Part shown: positions 44,610 through 53,568 of the stretch, piece by piece
Numbering within the stretch: the stretch's first letter is position 1
How the letters are laid out: the number at the start of each line of letters is the position of its first letter
DNA from: CAYUCE01 sp964443275
GTDB taxonomy: Bacteria > Bipolaricaulota > Bipolaricaulia > CAYUCE01
Length of the DNA stretch: 63,703 bases
Reading direction: 5' to 3'
Assembly (NCBI GenBank): GCA_964443275.1
Contig: CAYUCE010000003.1
Span: 1 to 63,703 of the forward strand
Made by a program: the position numbers and the translations under genes
Notes under the pieces: model-generated
What the model was told of the DNA's origin: nothing
What the model saw: only the letters and a program-made list of their open reading frames with translations
Database searches by the model: none

Positions 44610-45893
44610 TTATAGCACAAATTTCGTACCTATCGAAGCACCCTTCTCAGCCGGCTGTGCAAGCTGAGCGTAGGTTTTCAAAAAGCCTTTAGGGGCCTTG
44701 GATTTTGGTTTTTTCCAGCTCTTTAACCTCTTTGTAATTTCTGCCTGGGAAAGCTCTACCTCTAAGCTACGTTCAGGAATGTTTATTTTGATTAAATCTC
44801 CCTCATCGATTATGGCTAGCGGACCTCCTCTCGCTGCTTCAGGAGAGATGTGACCGATAATTGGACCCCGGTTAAAACCAGAGAATCTGCCATCGGTAAT
44901 CAGGGCAGTGGATTTATCCAAATTTCTTGACACTAAAGCTAAAGGTGTAGACATAAGCTCGTTCATGCCCGGTGCGCCACTTGGTCCTTGGTATTTGATC
45001 ACTATCACATCTCCTTGTTTTATTTCACCCTGCTTTACAGCTTGACAAGCCGCCAGATCACCTATAAAAACCTTCGCAGGACCCCTAAACCGTAACATCT
45101 CTTCTTTTATGGCTGAACTTCTAACTATCGAACCATGGGGACAGATATTGCCTTTTAAAACCGCTAATCCACCATCCTTGAGCAAGGGTTTATCAAAGCT
45201 ATAGATGACCTTCTCATCAAACGGCTTTGCGTTGTTTTTAATGTTCTCACCCAAGGTTACTTCATCTACCGTTAGGCAATCGAGGTTTAGAAACCTCTCA
45301 ACCTGATTTAATATGGTAGGCACGCCTCCGCTCTCATGTAAGTCCACTACAGTGTGTTCACCGCTTGGTTTAACGTTACATAAGAAAGGGACTTTCCTGC
45401 TATATCTGTCAAATGTCTCCAAATCAAGGTCTCTTTTAAGCTCATATGAAAAAGCCAAAAGGTGCAAAATTGCGTTAGTAGACCCTCCACTGGCTAAATA
45501 TGCAATCACAGCATTCTCCAGCGCTTTATCAGAAACGACTTTGGAAGGTTTGATATCATTTTCAACCAACTTGACTATCTTTCTTCCGGACTTTTTTGCT
45601 TCCCTGAGTTTCTGGGCAGAGTGGGCGGGAATGGTGGAAGTACCTGAGCGGGTCATACCTATTGCTTCGGATAGGATCTGCATAGTATTTGCTGTGCCCA
45701 TGACTGGGCAGGCCCCAATGCCAGGACAAGTAACCTCCTCCATGGCTAGAATTTCTTCTTCTGTTACCTCAGAAGTTCCTAAAGCGAAGGTAGCTTCCTC
45801 CAAATCCGGTTGAGTTATCACCTGACCTTTGTATCGGCCCGGGGCAGATGGCATTGACTTTACTTCCTTGCTCTTTGATACCTCCGCCTTCAT
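44610..45893 (-). CDS. IlvD/Edd-family dehydratase lacking the N-terminal part
   Basis: The C-terminal two-thirds of a dihydroxy-acid/sugar-acid dehydratase: GIGACPVMGTANTMQ (third cluster cysteine), LASGGSTNAILHL, PHGSIVRSS, GAPGMNELM and TDGRFSGFNRGPIIGHISPE. About 130-150 N-terminal residues, with the first two cluster cysteines (including the CDK motif), are absent, and only 72 nt separate its ATG from the upstream stop. 427 aa against about 560 expected. It is likely inactive or a pseudogene; a divergent full-length role is not excluded. Its original substrate may have been a sugar acid or hydroxy acid of the island. Confidence 0.78.
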   Translation of the reverse strand: MKAEVSKSKEVKSMPSAPGRYKGQVITQPDLEEATFALGTSEVTEEEILAMEEVTCPGIGACPVMGTANTMQILSEAIGMTRSGTSTIPAHSAQKLREAKKSGRKIVKLVENDIKPSKVVSDKALENAVIAYLASGGSTNAILHLLAFSYELKRDLDLETFDRYSRKVPFLCNVKPSGEHTVVDLHESGGVPTILNQVERFLNLDCLTVDEVTLGENIKNNAKPFDEKVIYSFDKPLLKDGGLAVLKGNICPHGSIVRSSAIKEEMLRFRGPAKVFIGDLAACQAVKQGEIKQGDVIVIKYQGPSGAPGMNELMSTPLALVSRNLDKSTALITDGRFSGFNRGPIIGHISPEAARGGPLAIIDEGDLIKINIPERSLEVELSQAEITKRLKSWKKPKSKAPKGFLKTYAQLAQPAEKGASIGTKFVL

Positions 45894-45965
45894 CTAATAA
45901 CTTCATACCGCTTTCATTTTTAATCACTATACGGTTACTAACCGTAAAAGATCAATCGGTTTTCC

Positions 45966-46970
45966 CTAAATGATAAATCCTTCTTTAAATGGATCATTAG
46001 GGTCCACAATAAGTTGCTGAAACCCGGTTATGTAAGCAGCACCTGTGATTTCGGGTTTAACTGCGACATGATTTCCTACCCTCGTTTCTTCTAGAAGCCT
46101 TCCTTCGAAAATACTCCCGATAATACTTTCATGCACGAAAGTTTCATTTAATTCCAGCTTTCCTTTCGAGTATAAAGAAGCCATTCTAGCACAAGTCCCT
46201 GTGCCACAGGGAGATCGATCGACTGAAGATTGACCGAAGATCACTACTTCTTTAGCATCTGCCCGGGGATTAGAGGGCTTATCATAAATCATGGTCCCGT
46301 TAAAAATTGGCTGAATTGAGGGATCGGGATGCTTTAATTTAACCTGCTGTTTAGCAGCTTCACGTATAGCCTTTTCCTCTTTAATAAGCTCGTTTATTAC
46401 CTCCGGCCTTATAGCAATACTTAACTCCTTTGATGAGACAAATATGTACCAATCTCCACCGAATGCTATATCTACCTTTATCACTTTCCCACTCTGTAAC
46501 TGTAATTCAAAGTTCTCTTTATAAAGAAAAGAAGGTACATTTCTAAGGGTGACATTTTCAACGGAGTTATTTTCTATCTTGGCACGAACCTTTACCAAAC
46601 CAGCTGGAGTATCTAACAAAAGAGTTGTTTCAGGTTTTTTAATTTCAACAATCCCTGTCTCAAGCAGCACGGTAGTAGCTCCTATAGTGCCATGGCCACA
46701 CATATCCAAGTAGCCAAGTGAATCAAGGAAAAGAATACCCGCATCGGCTTGGTCAGAGCATGGGTTTACAATAACCGCTGCCACCATGTCGCGATGGCCC
46801 CTCGGCTCACGTACTATCATTTTGCGTAGACTATCGTAATTTTCCTTAAAGTAATCCCTTTTCTCTGCCATCTTTTTCCCATAAATTTTAGGCATCCCGC
46901 TTAACACTACTCTTGTTGGTTCCCCCGCGGTATGAGAATCGACTACGTTTATAATTCTTTCCGATTTCAT
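45966..46970 (-). CDS. Proline racemase/4-hydroxyproline epimerase family (bicysteine form)
   Basis: Both catalytic cysteines of the cofactor-free family are present: C91 in LDMCGHGTIGATTVL and C255 in RSPCGTGTCARMA. The MCGHGTIG form is typical of 4-hydroxyproline epimerases, while proline racemases usually have MCGHNS. The dehydratase branch has Thr at the second position, so it is excluded. It probably converts trans-4-hydroxy-L-proline to cis-4-hydroxy-D-proline. Next to a DapA-family gene, as in known hydroxyproline pathways. 334 aa is normal. Confidence 0.88.
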   Translation of the reverse strand: MKSERIINVVDSHTAGEPTRVVLSGMPKIYGKKMAEKRDYFKENYDSLRKMIVREPRGHRDMVAAVIVNPCSDQADAGILFLDSLGYLDMCGHGTIGATTVLLETGIVEIKKPETTLLLDTPAGLVKVRAKIENNSVENVTLRNVPSFLYKENFELQLQSGKVIKVDIAFGGDWYIFVSSKELSIAIRPEVINELIKEEKAIREAAKQQVKLKHPDPSIQPIFNGTMIYDKPSNPRADAKEVVIFGQSSVDRSPCGTGTCARMASLYSKGKLELNETFVHESIIGSIFEGRLLEETRVGNHVAVKPEITGAAYITGFQQLIVDPNDPFKEGFII

Positions 46971-47028
46971 TTCCTTTATCTTCCCCTTTGCAAGCTATAT
47001 TTTACCTGAAACAAGATTACTACTACAT

Positions 47029-47910
47029 TTAGGAAAGTTTCCCTAACTCCCGCAACTCTTTCTCAATATTCGATCTGACCGCATCTGGTACATCAATTAT
47101 AGGGAAAGGAGAAGGTCCCACCGATTCACCTATAAGATTCAGCGCTTCTTTTGTACCGTAGGGATCAGCAGCCGTAGCTTTAATTATAGGTAAAATTTTT
47201 AACTGCATTTCCTTTGCTTCTTCTAGGTTACCCTTTTGGAAATTGTCATAGATGGAAGCAACTTCTTCGGGAATTACATTTGCCACCGTACAGATTGCAC
47301 CAGCCGCTCCCACAATAAGCAATTGTAAGAGTTGGCTGGCAAAGCCTTCTAGAATTGCGATTTTACCCTTGGTAAGTCGGATCAGCTCGGTGGTATGGAC
47401 AATATCGGTGGTGGCGTCTTTCATTCCCGCGATTATTCCTTGATCAGCAAGTCTGGCCACAGTCTCGGGCTCCAGATTAAGCCCAGCATGCTGACCAGGC
47501 CAAGCGTAAACCAATACAGGAATAGAGACGTTTTCGGAAATCATCCTATAATGCTGATATAGACCTTCTTGGGTAGGTTTAGGGTAGTGAGGAACAGCTA
47601 CGGTTACTCCATCTGCACCCACTTCTTCAGCATATTGCGATAGCTCAATGGTTTTTTTGGTGGAGTGAAAACCCGCGCCTGCCAGACAAGGCACGTCCCC
47701 ATCCACTGCTTCTACACCAGCTTTAATTAAATCCTTCAGTTCTGAATCTGACAAAAGAGTATATTCACCAGTACTTCCAGCTACGAATATACCATGTACG
47801 CCTTTGTCGATCTGCCAGCGAATAAATTCAGCGGTTCTGTCCAGATCTAGATTTCTATCTGAGTCGAATGCGGTAACGACTGGTGGAATTACACCTTTGA
47901 ATTCCGTCAT
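47029..47910 (-). CDS. DapA-family lyase, possible 1-pyrroline-4-hydroxy-2-carboxylate deaminase
   Basis: The Schiff-base lysine K164 (GMKDATTD), the tyrosine Y135 (VLVYAWPGQ) and the oxo-acid binding motif AGSTGEYTLLS define the DHDPS/NAL superfamily. In hydroxyproline pathways a DapA-family enzyme deaminates pyrroline-hydroxycarboxylate, and the neighbour is an epimerase of that pathway. The product is assigned by context only. I start it at ATG 47910 (MTEFKGVIPP) with GGAG upstream; a GTG at 47922 lies inside the ribosome site. Confidence 0.82.
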   Translation of the reverse strand: MTEFKGVIPPVVTAFDSDRNLDLDRTAEFIRWQIDKGVHGIFVAGSTGEYTLLSDSELKDLIKAGVEAVDGDVPCLAGAGFHSTKKTIELSQYAEEVGADGVTVAVPHYPKPTQEGLYQHYRMISENVSIPVLVYAWPGQHAGLNLEPETVARLADQGIIAGMKDATTDIVHTTELIRLTKGKIAILEGFASQLLQLLIVGAAGAICTVANVIPEEVASIYDNFQKGNLEEAKEMQLKILPIIKATAADPYGTKEALNLIGESVGPSPFPIIDVPDAVRSNIEKELRELGKLS

Positions 47911-48141
47911 GATAGCGATCACTCCTTTGTATTTTTATTGGTTAATTTTGGTGACGGAAATTTTACCAAGACTCCTTTTTTAAAACAATTTGTCAATTGA
48001 AGGCGTAAACTCCTCTATCAAGATTCCCCGGAACATGAACATTGCTCGCCCGACTCTATTGACATCCCCTGATTTGGTAAGCAGCTGCTTTCGTGTTAAG
48101 CTAATTCCTGCCTAAAATACATACTATAGGAGGTCCTTTGA

Positions 48142-49311
48142 ATGAAGATAGAAAGTATCCAGAAATTTCCTCTAATGTTAACTACTAAAAAACAGGCATG
48201 GATTGAGGATGAGTATGTATGGCCATCCAAAGTTCCTTCGGTTATTATCAAAATGAATACAGATAAAGGAATCTCCGGGGTCGGTGAGGGGACAAGCCAG
48301 TTATGGTATCTCGGGGAAACACTAGAACACATCATGAAACTAATCGAGTTATTTGAGGAAAGATTAACAGGAGAGGATCCAACCAATATTAGCAAAATAC
48401 ATGAAATCATGAACCATACTGCTTCTGGAGGAGCCCCATCTAGTAAATCCGCCTTCATGGCAATTGACATGGCAGCTTTGGACATAATTGGAAAAGCTCA
48501 GGAAAGGCCAGTTTATGATGTCCTTGGAGGCGCTTATCGTACAAAATTCGAACTATTAACGAACCTTTATCAAAAAGATCCTCAGTCAATGACTGAGGCC
48601 TGTAAAAAATATGTGAGTAGAGGCTTTCGCGGTCTTAAAATTAAAGTTGGAGATGTATTATTAAATAGAGGTTGGAGTAAGCAGAATTTCAATGAAGAAA
48701 TCGATAAATTGTTTGCGGCACTGGAAGCTGTACCTGATGAAACTTATGTAGATGCTGATGCAAATCAGGCTTGGAAAAGCCCTAAATTAACTGTAAACAC
48801 AGTGCAAAGAAAACTGAACGAATTCACTAATCTTTCAATTGAACAACCACTTCAATACTTTAATATTTCAGGACATAGTTATGTGAGAAAGTCTATTGAT
48901 TGCCCAGTAATTCTTGATGAATCTGTACTTTCACCGGAAATGATGATTGAAATTGTTAAGCAAGAGGCGGCTGACAGAATCGTACTGAAATTAAACAGAG
49001 TAGGAGGCCTTTGGCCTTCTCATAAAATAGCAAACATTGCTGAAGCTGCATCCATTGGGATAAGCGTGGATACAAACCCTTTCACAAAAATTGGAGATAC
49101 CGCACTTTGTCATTTAGCCGCAACTATTAAGGACCCTTACCCGGTAGATGCTGAAGGGCATATCTCATTTTTAGAATCGCTTGAGATTGAGTCCTTTCAA
49201 GGAGGTATTGAGATTAAAGATGGATGTGCAGTTTTACCAGATACTCCGGGATTAGGAATAGAAATAGACGAAGATAATCTTAAAACATATGTTACTGAAG
49301 TGGACCATTAG
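48142..49311 (+). CDS. Enolase-superfamily (mandelate racemase/muconate lactonizing) enzyme
   Basis: The barrel keeps the KxK pair K166 and K168 (LKIKVG), metal ligands D204 (VDADANQAW), E234 (IEQPL) and D259 (ILDES), and K283 in VLKLNRVGG. These residues fit dipeptide-epimerase, proline betaine racemase and cis-3-hydroxyproline dehydratase-type branches, all with two lysines. The neighbouring hydroxyproline genes suggest a proline-derivative substrate (inference). AGGAGG precedes the ATG. It is divergent from the DapA-like gene with a shared 230-nt control region. 389 aa. Confidence 0.85.
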   Translation: MKIESIQKFPLMLTTKKQAWIEDEYVWPSKVPSVIIKMNTDKGISGVGEGTSQLWYLGETLEHIMKLIELFEERLTGEDPTNISKIHEIMNHTASGGAPSSKSAFMAIDMAALDIIGKAQERPVYDVLGGAYRTKFELLTNLYQKDPQSMTEACKKYVSRGFRGLKIKVGDVLLNRGWSKQNFNEEIDKLFAALEAVPDETYVDADANQAWKSPKLTVNTVQRKLNEFTNLSIEQPLQYFNISGHSYVRKSIDCPVILDESVLSPEMMIEIVKQEAADRIVLKLNRVGGLWPSHKIANIAEAASIGISVDTNPFTKIGDTALCHLAATIKDPYPVDAEGHISFLESLEIESFQGGIEIKDGCAVLPDTPGLGIEIDEDNLKTYVTEVDH

Positions 49312-49340
49312 GTGTTACTGATCAAACCAACAGTAAATTT

Positions 49341-50210
49341 CTATTTCTTTCCTTCTTCTTCCAGCAATTTATTGTAAGCTTTGCTTTTGCTCATACCTCG
49401 TTTTTCAGCTGTTTCTTTGATAGCTTCCATTTTGCTCATTCCCTGACTTATTAAGTTCTCCACTTGGTTTTTGATGGATATGTCTTTATATTCTTCCCTT
49501 TTTGCTTGGTTGATTTCACCCTCACTGGCTCCGCTAATGACCAAGGTCATCTCCCCCTTAACCTTGTCCCTATCTTTCAGAAACTTCTGAATTTCAAAAG
49601 GTTTCCCCCGGACAATTTCTTCATATCTTTTGGTTAGTTCACGGCATAAGACCATCTCTCTGGGTCCCAAAACTTCTTGGATTATATTTAAGGTCTCGAC
49701 AATTCTATGCGGTGATTCATAAAGGACTATAGTTCTTCTTTCTAATTTTATGGCCTCAAAATAATCTCTTTTCTTTTTAACGCTTTTAGGAAGTGTACCG
49801 TCAAAAATAAAGCTATTCACGGGCAGCCCGGAGGCGGTTAAGCCAGCGATCAAGGCAGCGGGACCGGGAATGGGGATAACCCGGATGCCTTCTTGATGTG
49901 CTCTTCTTACCAAAGGATAGCCGGGATCGGATATAAGTGGGGTACCAGCGTCGGTAATCAGGGCAATATCTAACCCACGTTTCAGTTTTCCTACGATTTG
50001 ACCCGCCCTTTCCTTTTCTACTCCCTGATAGTAACTACCCTCCAATCTGGTCTTTATATTGTAGTGTTCAAAAAGCTTTCGGCTTTGCCGGGTATCTTCG
50101 GCTATAACTGCATCTACTTTTCTTAAAACCTCCACGGCCCTAAATGTGATGTCCTTTAAGTTACCAATAGGGGTGGCCACCAAGTATAGTTTTCCAAAAA
50201 TTTTTCTCAT
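49341..50210 (-). CDS. rsmI: 16S rRNA (cytidine1402-2'-O)-methyltransferase
   Basis: RsmI belongs to the tetrapyrrole methylase fold. Seen: LYLVATPIGNLKDITFRAVE, AEDTRQSRKL, LITDAGTPLISDPGYPLV and the conserved VLYESPHRIVETL. 289 aa with the C-terminal extension typical of the group. It methylates the decoding centre of 16S. It is convergent with the enolase-superfamily gene. Confidence 0.95.
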   Translation of the reverse strand: MRKIFGKLYLVATPIGNLKDITFRAVEVLRKVDAVIAEDTRQSRKLFEHYNIKTRLEGSYYQGVEKERAGQIVGKLKRGLDIALITDAGTPLISDPGYPLVRRAHQEGIRVIPIPGPAALIAGLTASGLPVNSFIFDGTLPKSVKKKRDYFEAIKLERRTIVLYESPHRIVETLNIIQEVLGPREMVLCRELTKRYEEIVRGKPFEIQKFLKDRDKVKGEMTLVISGASEGEINQAKREEYKDISIKNQVENLISQGMSKMEAIKETAEKRGMSKSKAYNKLLEEEGKK

Positions 50211-50285
50211 GGCCTGATTTTCTCCATTGCATTCTTCTTATTCAAAGTCTATACTTGCGGAAAAAGTTTGGCAACCAAATAAAGA

Positions 50286-51452
50286 ATGAAAGAAAATAAA
50301 TTATTATCCAAAAAGAAGCTTCTTTTGTATTTCTGCTCCACCAGCCACGCCTTTACTCACGCGGTTATGCTTTCTGTACCTCCGCTCATAGCTTTGATCA
50401 GACAGGAGTTTGGGTTTTCTTATACACAAATTTTCACTTACGTCACAATCTCGGGAATGCTCTATGGTTTTGGCGCCGTGCCGGCCGGTTACATCTCTGA
50501 TAGGTGGGGAAGTCTAAAAACCATCCAACTGGGAATTACCGTATCAGTAGCCGGTTTAATGGGCCTATTTTTCTCCTCCACCATATTTACCTTTGCCTTC
50601 TTTTTGATAATGATGGGCATAGGTTCTTCTGTATATCATCCTTCAGGCCTAAACGCTATCTCTAAGGCTTTCACCCAAAAACGTGGGGATGCTATGGGAA
50701 AGCACGGCTTTATTGGAAACTTTGGGCAAGTTATCGCTCCCACTGTTGCCGCTTTCCTGGGGGCTGAATTCGGTTGGAGAAGCGGATTTTTGGTATGGGG
50801 AATCTTAGGTATATTTCTTCTAATTTGGAGCTTCTATCTTATAAAGATGAGAACAGAAAAGGAGGTGGAAGGTCCATCAAAAGGTTACTTTGGATCATTG
50901 CGGGCTATAATCAATTTTTCAGTGGGGTTGGTGTTGATTTTGACCATTTTACGGGGACTTTACTATCGGGGGACAGTAACTATCACCCCCTCTTATATTA
51001 CAGATGTATTAGGTCGGAGCGTAATGCAGGCCGGTTTGCTAACTTCACTACTTTTAGGTGCGGGCGGGGTAGCTCAACTTATCGGAGGTCGATTAGCTGA
51101 TAGGTTAGGAACCAAAAAGCCGATTATAATATTTACCATCCTTTCAATACTATCCCTTAGCTTCATCGTGCTGGCCGCAAACTCTTATCTGTTGATAGCG
51201 GGAGTTATACTGTTTGGTTTTTCATTCTTCGGTGCCCAACCGGCAGTGAATACGCTGATAGCAAAAATTGCCCATGAATCAATCAGGGGAGGGTTTTATG
51301 GATTGACTTTTCTAACCAGGTTTGGGATGAGCTTTTTGTCCCCGCTTTTGGCCGGAGTGATCGCCGACAGCTTCGGTCTTACCTACCCTTACTTTATGTT
51401 TATTTTCTTTACAGCGCTAGCTTTAGGGTCGATTTTCTTGATCAAATGGTAG
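50286..51452 (+). CDS. MFS transporter
   Basis: A 388 aa protein with 12 hydrophobic segments and the MFS loop motif GYISDRWGSLKTIQ between helices 2 and 3, repeated as GRLADRLGTKKPII in the second half. The motif SSVYHPSGLNAISKAF in helix 4 recalls the fosmidomycin-resistance/FSR group. The substrate is unknown. The promoter and ribosome site are weak. Confidence 0.88.
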   Translation: MKENKLLSKKKLLLYFCSTSHAFTHAVMLSVPPLIALIRQEFGFSYTQIFTYVTISGMLYGFGAVPAGYISDRWGSLKTIQLGITVSVAGLMGLFFSSTIFTFAFFLIMMGIGSSVYHPSGLNAISKAFTQKRGDAMGKHGFIGNFGQVIAPTVAAFLGAEFGWRSGFLVWGILGIFLLIWSFYLIKMRTEKEVEGPSKGYFGSLRAIINFSVGLVLILTILRGLYYRGTVTITPSYITDVLGRSVMQAGLLTSLLLGAGGVAQLIGGRLADRLGTKKPIIIFTILSILSLSFIVLAANSYLLIAGVILFGFSFFGAQPAVNTLIAKIAHESIRGGFYGLTFLTRFGMSFLSPLLAGVIADSFGLTYPYFMFIFFTALALGSIFLIKW

Positions 51453-51476
51453 CTATTTAGCCGTATGAAAACCTTT

Positions 51477-51498
51477 GGAATGGCACAGAGGCCATTCC
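51477..51498. terminator. Hairpin between MFS gene and repeat pair
   Basis: GGAATGG (51477-51483) pairs with CCATTCC (51492-51498). It resembles, in size and layout, the hairpins within the following 50-bp repeats and may be a diverged copy. It could help end MFS transcription. Confidence 0.45.
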
Positions 51499-51510
51499 CT
51501 ACATCTGGCC

Positions 51511-51610
51511 TATCATAAAACGTAGGGTTGGGTCTCTGTGCCCAACCGAATGCATGCTTGTATCATAAAACGTAGGGTTGGGTCTCTGTGCCCAACCGAA
51601 TGCATACTTA
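51511..51610. repeat. Two tandem 50-bp direct repeats, each with a hairpin
   Basis: The unit TATCATAAAACGTAGGGTTG onward occurs at 51511-51560 and 51561-51610, identical except in the last bases. Each has the inverted repeat GGTTGGG/CCCAACC across an 8-nt loop. They lie between the convergent MFS and mtnA genes, overlapping the mtnA stop by a few bases. Two copies without spacers of unique sequence are not a CRISPR; a REP-like or terminator-like role is possible. Confidence 0.85.
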
Positions 51611-52636
51611 TTGTAGAGTATTTCTAATCGAATTCTGAAAAGGCTTTTGCAAAACACCTTTTTCGGTGATTATACAACTAATCAACTCATTTGGAGTTAC
51701 ATCAAAAGCCGGGTTTTTGGCCTTCGTTCCTTCCGGGGTTACAAGTTGACCGTTAAAATGGGTAACCTCCTCTGGTGGTCGCTCTTCAATAGGAATCTGG
51801 TTTCCACTCTTTATGGGAAAATCGATAGTAGAGATGGGAGCTGCTACGTAAAAAGGAATATGGTGATAATCAGCCAACACGGCCAATGAATAGGTGCCGA
51901 TCTTATTGGCCGTATCCCCGTTGGCAGCAATCCTGTCTGCCCCTACCACCACCCTGTTCACCTCACCTTTACTCATAAAATAACCAGCCATATTATCAGT
52001 TATCAATCGGTAAGGGATCCCCTCCTTTTCTAGTTCCCAAGCTGTAAGCCTGGCACCTTGGAGAAGGGGTCGGGTTTCATCTACCAGTACCTGGATCATT
52101 TTACCTTCATCAAATGCGGCTCTAATTACTCCCAGGGCGGTACCGTAACCGGCAGTAGCTAATACACCGGCATTGCAGTGAGTAAGCACGGTGTCGTTTT
52201 CCTCGATTAGCTTTGCTCCCTGCCGACCAATTCGTCTGTTAATTTCAACATCTTCGGTTTTTATTCGGTCGGCCTCTTGGAGTAACAGGTTTTTTATTTG
52301 ATCCAAGCTTTTCCGGCTATTTTTTTCAAAAACTTCTCTCATTCTGGTAAGCGCCCATTCGAGATTTACAGCGGTAGGTCGGGTATCTTTTAATTCTTTA
52401 ACTATTTGGTCAAACTGTTCTTTTAGCTTTTCTTTTGATGTAAGCTCATTTACCCCTAAGACTACTCCGTAAGCTGCTGCCACCCCGATAGCCGGGGCTC
52501 CCCGAACGGCAAGCTTTTTGATAGCTTTACATATTTCTTGATAATCACAAGTTTCAATCACTTCTTCTTTCTGGGGAAGTTTAGTTTGATCGATAAGCTT
52601 TACTTTGCCCTTTTCGTAGGTAAGTGGGGTGATCAA
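51608..52636 (-). CDS. mtnA: S-methyl-5-thioribose-1-phosphate isomerase
   Basis: MtnA acts in methionine salvage. Seen: RGAPAIGVAAAYGV, the catalytic cysteine in LTHCNAGVLATAGYGTALG and the aspartate in VVGADRIAANGDTANKIGTY. 342 aa is normal. A TTG start at 52636 follows the upstream methionine synthase-like stop by 1 nt, so the pair is coupled. Other salvage genes are not in the window, so the local role may be in methylthio-nucleoside clean-up. Confidence 0.93.
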   Translation of the reverse strand: MITPLTYEKGKVKLIDQTKLPQKEEVIETCDYQEICKAIKKLAVRGAPAIGVAAAYGVVLGVNELTSKEKLKEQFDQIVKELKDTRPTAVNLEWALTRMREVFEKNSRKSLDQIKNLLLQEADRIKTEDVEINRRIGRQGAKLIEENDTVLTHCNAGVLATAGYGTALGVIRAAFDEGKMIQVLVDETRPLLQGARLTAWELEKEGIPYRLITDNMAGYFMSKGEVNRVVVGADRIAANGDTANKIGTYSLAVLADYHHIPFYVAAPISTIDFPIKSGNQIPIEERPPEEVTHFNGQLVTPEGTKAKNPAFDVTPNELISCIITEKGVLQKPFQNSIRNTLQ

Positions 52637-52637
52637 C

Positions 52638-53531
52638 CTACTCTGCTCCTTTCAAAGTCTGAGCGGCCCGTGACAAGTTCTGTAGTTTCCTAAAAGCGGT
52701 TTGCCTTTTTAAATTGCGAAGACCACAATCCGGATTTATTAGCTTGATCTTATCTAGAGGGGCTTTTTTTACCAGACTCACTATTTCGGCCAGTCCTTCT
52801 ATTTCTGAGCTTGTGCTGTTTACACAGCCAAAGGAAAGTAACTTATCGGACTTCCGAAAAGCTTCAGTTTTAAGTAGATCCAAATTCACCGGCGTTCCAG
52901 CAAATTCTAAGGCTAGTAGGTCAAGTCCATCAATCCTCAAGATTTTCTCAAATAAACCGGGGGTGAGCTTCCCACAAACGTGCAAGATACTCGAGGTCTT
53001 AATGAAGGAGAAAAGAGCTTCTAATTGCAAAATCGCCGGCTCCCAAGGTCCTACCATTCCCAAAGTGGGCTCATCGATCTGGATATAGGGAAGGTCTAGC
53101 TTTCCATACTCATCTATCACCCATTTTTGGGCTTGTGTAAGGTCTTCTAAGAGGGTTTGATCAGGATATCCTACCCCGGATTCATAGGGGGCAGATGAGG
53201 AGATGGTCAATCTATAGGCCAAAGTTAAGGGGCCAGTAAGTATCCCTTTGAAGTAAGAGGAATCACCGACATATTGGATAGAAGCTTCCAGATCTGTCAC
53301 CGCAACCGATCTTTCCCGCACCAGTTTGCCGGTGGCGGTAAGACTATCATCTATTTTTTCGATCCCTTCCAAATCATTTAGGAAAAGCTCTCGGAACCCG
53401 ACCCTAACCTGACCATCAGATATAAAATCTATACCTGATTTTAACTGATCATCAATAGCTAATTTTCTGCTGTCTGCGATTGTTTTGCCGGCCGGAGGGT
53501 AACTTCCAATTACCGTGGTATGGACCTTCAT
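52638..53531 (-). CDS. Core-MetE-type methionine synthase (cobalamin-independent fold, short form)
   Basis: A 297 aa single-barrel UROD/MetE superfamily protein. Zinc-type residues are H and C in LHVCGKLTP and the terminal cysteine in INPDCGLRN; the start is TTVIGSYPP. It lacks the N-terminal domain of classical MetE (about 750 aa). Short core-MetE families take methyl groups from corrinoid proteins or other donors instead of methyltetrahydrofolate. It is coupled with mtnA. Which family it falls into needs a tree. Confidence 0.82.
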   Translation of the reverse strand: MKVHTTVIGSYPPAGKTIADSRKLAIDDQLKSGIDFISDGQVRVGFRELFLNDLEGIEKIDDSLTATGKLVRERSVAVTDLEASIQYVGDSSYFKGILTGPLTLAYRLTISSSAPYESGVGYPDQTLLEDLTQAQKWVIDEYGKLDLPYIQIDEPTLGMVGPWEPAILQLEALFSFIKTSSILHVCGKLTPGLFEKILRIDGLDLLALEFAGTPVNLDLLKTEAFRKSDKLLSFGCVNSTSSEIEGLAEIVSLVKKAPLDKIKLINPDCGLRNLKRQTAFRKLQNLSRAAQTLKGAE

Positions 53532-53568
53532 TCTACTTCACTCCAGAAGTTAGGGAATAATTTCACTT

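Noticed and set aside
45313..45813. 166-residue plus-strand frame opposite the IlvD/Edd gene
   Set aside because: Low-complexity antisense shadow; the minus strand carries clear family motifs.
51511..51610. Possible CRISPR array
   Set aside because: Only two abutting 50-bp copies, no unique spacers between them and no cas genes nearby.
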